Below, in pieces: positions 19,191-21,075 of a stretch of 21,075 bases of DNA (within the stretch, counting starts at the first letter, position 1; the number at the start of each line of letters is the position of its first letter). The stretch lies in IMG/VR virus record IMGVR_UViG_3300025652_000683, positions 1-21,075 of that record. The stretch is one strand, 5' to 3'. Below the pieces are notes generated by a model, which worked only from the letters and a program-made list of their open reading frames with translations, was not told where the DNA came from and made no database searches. The DNA comes from a virus. A program made the position numbers and the translations under genes.

Positions 19191-19535
19191 TTACCATGTA
19201 CTTAACGCAACGCGTTTCCAAATTGCAGTAGAACCATCATGTGTGCCAACGCAAATATAAATATAATTAGTATCCCACGCAATCATCCCAGCCACATCTC
19301 CAGCAGAACCAACATTAGACGCTGGTGTACTTTGTTTAGTTGCAACCTGTTTAAATGATCCACTAGAAGATACTACAACATATTTTTTTGTTCTATCCCA
19401 TAATAAAACACCATCTTCAGCAGCAGAAGAATATTGGTCAGTAGCATCTAATTGATTGAGAGCCTTGCCAAGAAACTTCCTAATATTTTCAGCCCATGAT
19501 TGTATATCTGGTGTATACGGTGGGACAATCCTCAT
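19191..19535 (-). CDS. Tail accessory-type protein, 114 aa
   Basis: The N-terminal third is helical (WAENIRKFLGKALNQLDATD). The rest is beta-rich, with LLWDRTKKYVVV and MIAWDTNYIYICVGTHDGST followed by WKRVALSTW. This last pattern (G-x-I-A-x-D-x-x-Y-I-Y-x-C plus a Trp near the end) recurs in phage tail or fibre proteins and is likely a small trimeric binding module. It overlaps the gp10-like gene's stop by four bases (ATGA), with GGGAG upstream of its ATG. Probably part of the tail tip. Confidence 0.6.
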   Translation of the reverse strand: MRIVPPYTPDIQSWAENIRKFLGKALNQLDATDQYSSAAEDGVLLWDRTKKYVVVSSSGSFKQVATKQSTPASNVGSAGDVAGMIAWDTNYIYICVGTHDGSTAIWKRVALSTW

Positions 19536-21010
19536 CTACTCCCACCTTGCCGCGTATCTAATCGCATTATGCCCACACGCCAATCTGACGCTGTGTTGCC
19601 CTCTACACGCATACGAACTTGACGCCCTTGAAACCTTACAGATGTTGGGTTGCTCATTGTAAATGGGCCGTAAGTTGTTTCAGCAGCAGTAGGATAAAAC
19701 CTTGTTTTAAACTTTGCAGTAACGTCACCTAATGTTTTTTCATCAGGTATAAGTTCTACAACATTCATTAAGTTTTCACCATTTCCAATTGATATTGGGC
19801 CTGTTTCAGCAAATGGCGTTCCAGTGTCATAATTATAACCTATTTCGTGTTCGTATAAGATACCATTGCTTTTGATATACATAGGGTAACGAAATACACC
19901 ACGATCAACTCCAGCAGTGCGATCCATAGAACCAGTAGTCCATATGTTTTCTGCGTAATCGTAAGCTACATATCTGTTACATTCCATGCTATCTGAGCTA
20001 GGATAAAACCACCATATTTCATTCCAAGCAGAGTTTACTACAGCACTAACTTTACTACGTTGGTCATTATTAAAATCAGAAAAAACATAATCTCCAACTT
20101 CACATGGTATATCTTGAACTCTACCACCAGAATAAGCAAAGAAACCACGCTGACCCATCCAGAACACTCCAGCGTCTACAGCTACAGCAGCAGCAGCGCC
20201 TATTAACCCACAAGACGTTCCAACTCTTTCTAGACCATAAACAAATGGTGGCCCTTGATAGGTCATGCTGTGAGCGTCTTCTGTGGTTAAAATCAGTGAT
20301 TGCCCTCTTGTTCTTACACCTCGTAAAATAACACCATTAGTCTGTAGTAGTATATCACCAGCTTGGTTTGTAGCGGCTGCTGTCCAGGTTGTGTTATCTT
20401 CTTGATCTGACCACTGCACTTTTCGGCTATCACCACCAGCGCCAAAACAAACTACAAATCTTTCTTCTGTAACCATAAACCCAGAACAAGAAGTAGGCGA
20501 GTTAGTTACTTGTGCAGCTTTAACAGCATTATTTAATTGCCATTGGTACAGCTTACCATCGTCAGGAGACATAGCTAGAAGAAATTCTCCATAGTTATCT
20601 AATGCCCAAACGGTAGCTTTTAATATGTTTTCACTGTCGGCTCTTGGAAGTCCGTATTCCTCACGCCCATAAAAACTAGCGCCATAACCAGTGTTTATAG
20701 TTGCATCTACACGCCCAGCAGTAAGTCCAACAGGAGTAATATCTGTTGAAGTTCCATCAGCTTGTAATGCGTACAATTTGTTAAAAGTTCCAGTAGCTAG
20801 TCTTCTGTTTGCGCTGTTATCTTCCCAGGCTATTATTGAACGAGCAACACCGCTAATATTTACGCTTTGCCTTTGACGCCAACCACCTATAGGACGCAAA
20901 GCGTCTTCATGCCAGCGAACTAAATCTACATCACGCCATCTACCTTGAGACATAAGATCAGTGCCATTTCTATACTGACCTTTTGGAATTTGCATAGAAA
21001 TTAACGGCAT
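19532..21010 (-). CDS. P22 gp10-like packaged-DNA stabilisation/tail protein
   Basis: This 492-residue protein probably joins the portal to the tail and closes the packaged head. It is beta-rich throughout, with repeated strand pairs typical of a propeller (for example RSIIAWEDNSANRRLATGTF, ENILKATVWALDNYGEFLLA, GSRKVQWS-type and RGVRTRGQSLILTTEDAHS). The N-terminus MPLISMQIPKGQYRNGTDL and the RWHEDALRPIGGW motif are the pattern of gp10-like proteins, which in P22 have 472 residues. A C-terminal domain (from about 390) is a separate beta module. AAGGTGA precedes the ATG. Function is by family pattern and position. Confidence 0.75.
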   Translation of the reverse strand: MPLISMQIPKGQYRNGTDLMSQGRWRDVDLVRWHEDALRPIGGWRQRQSVNISGVARSIIAWEDNSANRRLATGTFNKLYALQADGTSTDITPVGLTAGRVDATINTGYGASFYGREEYGLPRADSENILKATVWALDNYGEFLLAMSPDDGKLYQWQLNNAVKAAQVTNSPTSCSGFMVTEERFVVCFGAGGDSRKVQWSDQEDNTTWTAAATNQAGDILLQTNGVILRGVRTRGQSLILTTEDAHSMTYQGPPFVYGLERVGTSCGLIGAAAAVAVDAGVFWMGQRGFFAYSGGRVQDIPCEVGDYVFSDFNNDQRSKVSAVVNSAWNEIWWFYPSSDSMECNRYVAYDYAENIWTTGSMDRTAGVDRGVFRYPMYIKSNGILYEHEIGYNYDTGTPFAETGPISIGNGENLMNVVELIPDEKTLGDVTAKFKTRFYPTAAETTYGPFTMSNPTSVRFQGRQVRMRVEGNTASDWRVGIMRLDTRQGGSR

Positions 21011-21018
21011 TATTCACC

Positions 21019-21075
21019 TTACGTTTTTACTAATAATTCTGTCGCTGAAATAGCAGTCCCTGCCAGTACACTTGG
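21019..21075 (-). CDS. End of an unidentified gene, cut by the right edge
   Basis: The minus strand is open from the edge to a TAA at 21021-21019. The visible 18 residues read PSVLAGTAISATELLVKT. The short Ser/Thr/Ala-rich beta-like end, directly upstream of the gp10-like gene, would fit a tail or fibre protein, but this is too little to name it. Confidence 0.45.
   Translation of the reverse strand, partial: PSVLAGTAISATELLVKT

Noticed and set aside
1-21075. tRNA genes, CRISPR arrays, insertion sequences, attachment sites
   Set aside because: I looked for cloverleaf-type segments, regular spacer-repeats, transposase motifs and integrase genes and saw none; absence by eye is not proof.

Overview
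The window is a piece of a tailed, podovirus-like bacteriophage genome. It is AT-rich, nearly gap-free, and carries a P22-type portal and tail-stabilisation protein, an SU10/DUF5309-type major capsid protein and a compact lysis module. A holin of the three-TM gene-transfer-agent type, the marine-phage look of several structural proteins and the AT-rich codon use suggest a virus of an (often marine) alphaproteobacterium. That host call is inference, since no taxonomic marker is present. No terminase, DNA polymerase, helicase, integrase or clear CI-type repressor is visible, so lifestyle cannot be settled here.

Layout. (1) Positions 1-1068 are leftward. A Cro-like HTH regulator (877-1068) is followed by a winged-helix replication initiator (54-797) and the first 18 codons of a further gene that runs off the left edge. 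The linker of the initiator gene carries four GGGTGCA repeats that look like origin iterons. (2) Positions 1069-1157 are a divergent control region with overlapping promoters and a perfect inverted repeat. (3) Positions 1158-3746 are a rightward recombination/replication operon: an annealing-protein candidate, SSB, a NinB/DUF1367-like protein, a PD-(D/E)XK-like protein, a zinc-finger protein and an HNH-type protein. (4) A lone leftward RusA resolvase gene (3710-4147) overlaps the end of that operon. A second divergent control region (4148-4288) holds promoters in both directions, a consensus DnaA box and an operator-like palindrome between -35 and -10. (5) Positions 4289-6330 are a chain of small, mostly unrecognised rightward genes, many joined by stop-start overlaps. 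(6) A GNAT-like gene with a candidate promoter of its own (6372-6872) ends the rightward half. (7) From the right edge to 6869 everything is one leftward late operon. Its order of transcription is: partial tail-type gene, gp10-like protein, tail accessory, GNAT-fold virion protein, three structural/ejection-type genes and another small one, portal, small linker protein, scaffold, capsid, two small head genes, and a nine-gene lysis/membrane block ending in a GH19-like endolysin.

Together the genes form an early control, replication and recombination half and a late morphogenesis and lysis half that converge at about 6870. Seven features are easy to miss: the gene start at the left edge, the gene end at the right edge, and five short genes (30, 59, 37, 58 and 56 aa) tied to their neighbours by 1- or 4-base overlaps. 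The most interesting signals are the iteron-like repeats read in three different frames inside the initiator gene, the two divergent control regions, an EF-hand loop on a two-TM protein in the lysis block, and two similar small exported-looking proteins, one early and one late. No gene-free stretch exceeds about 140 bases.
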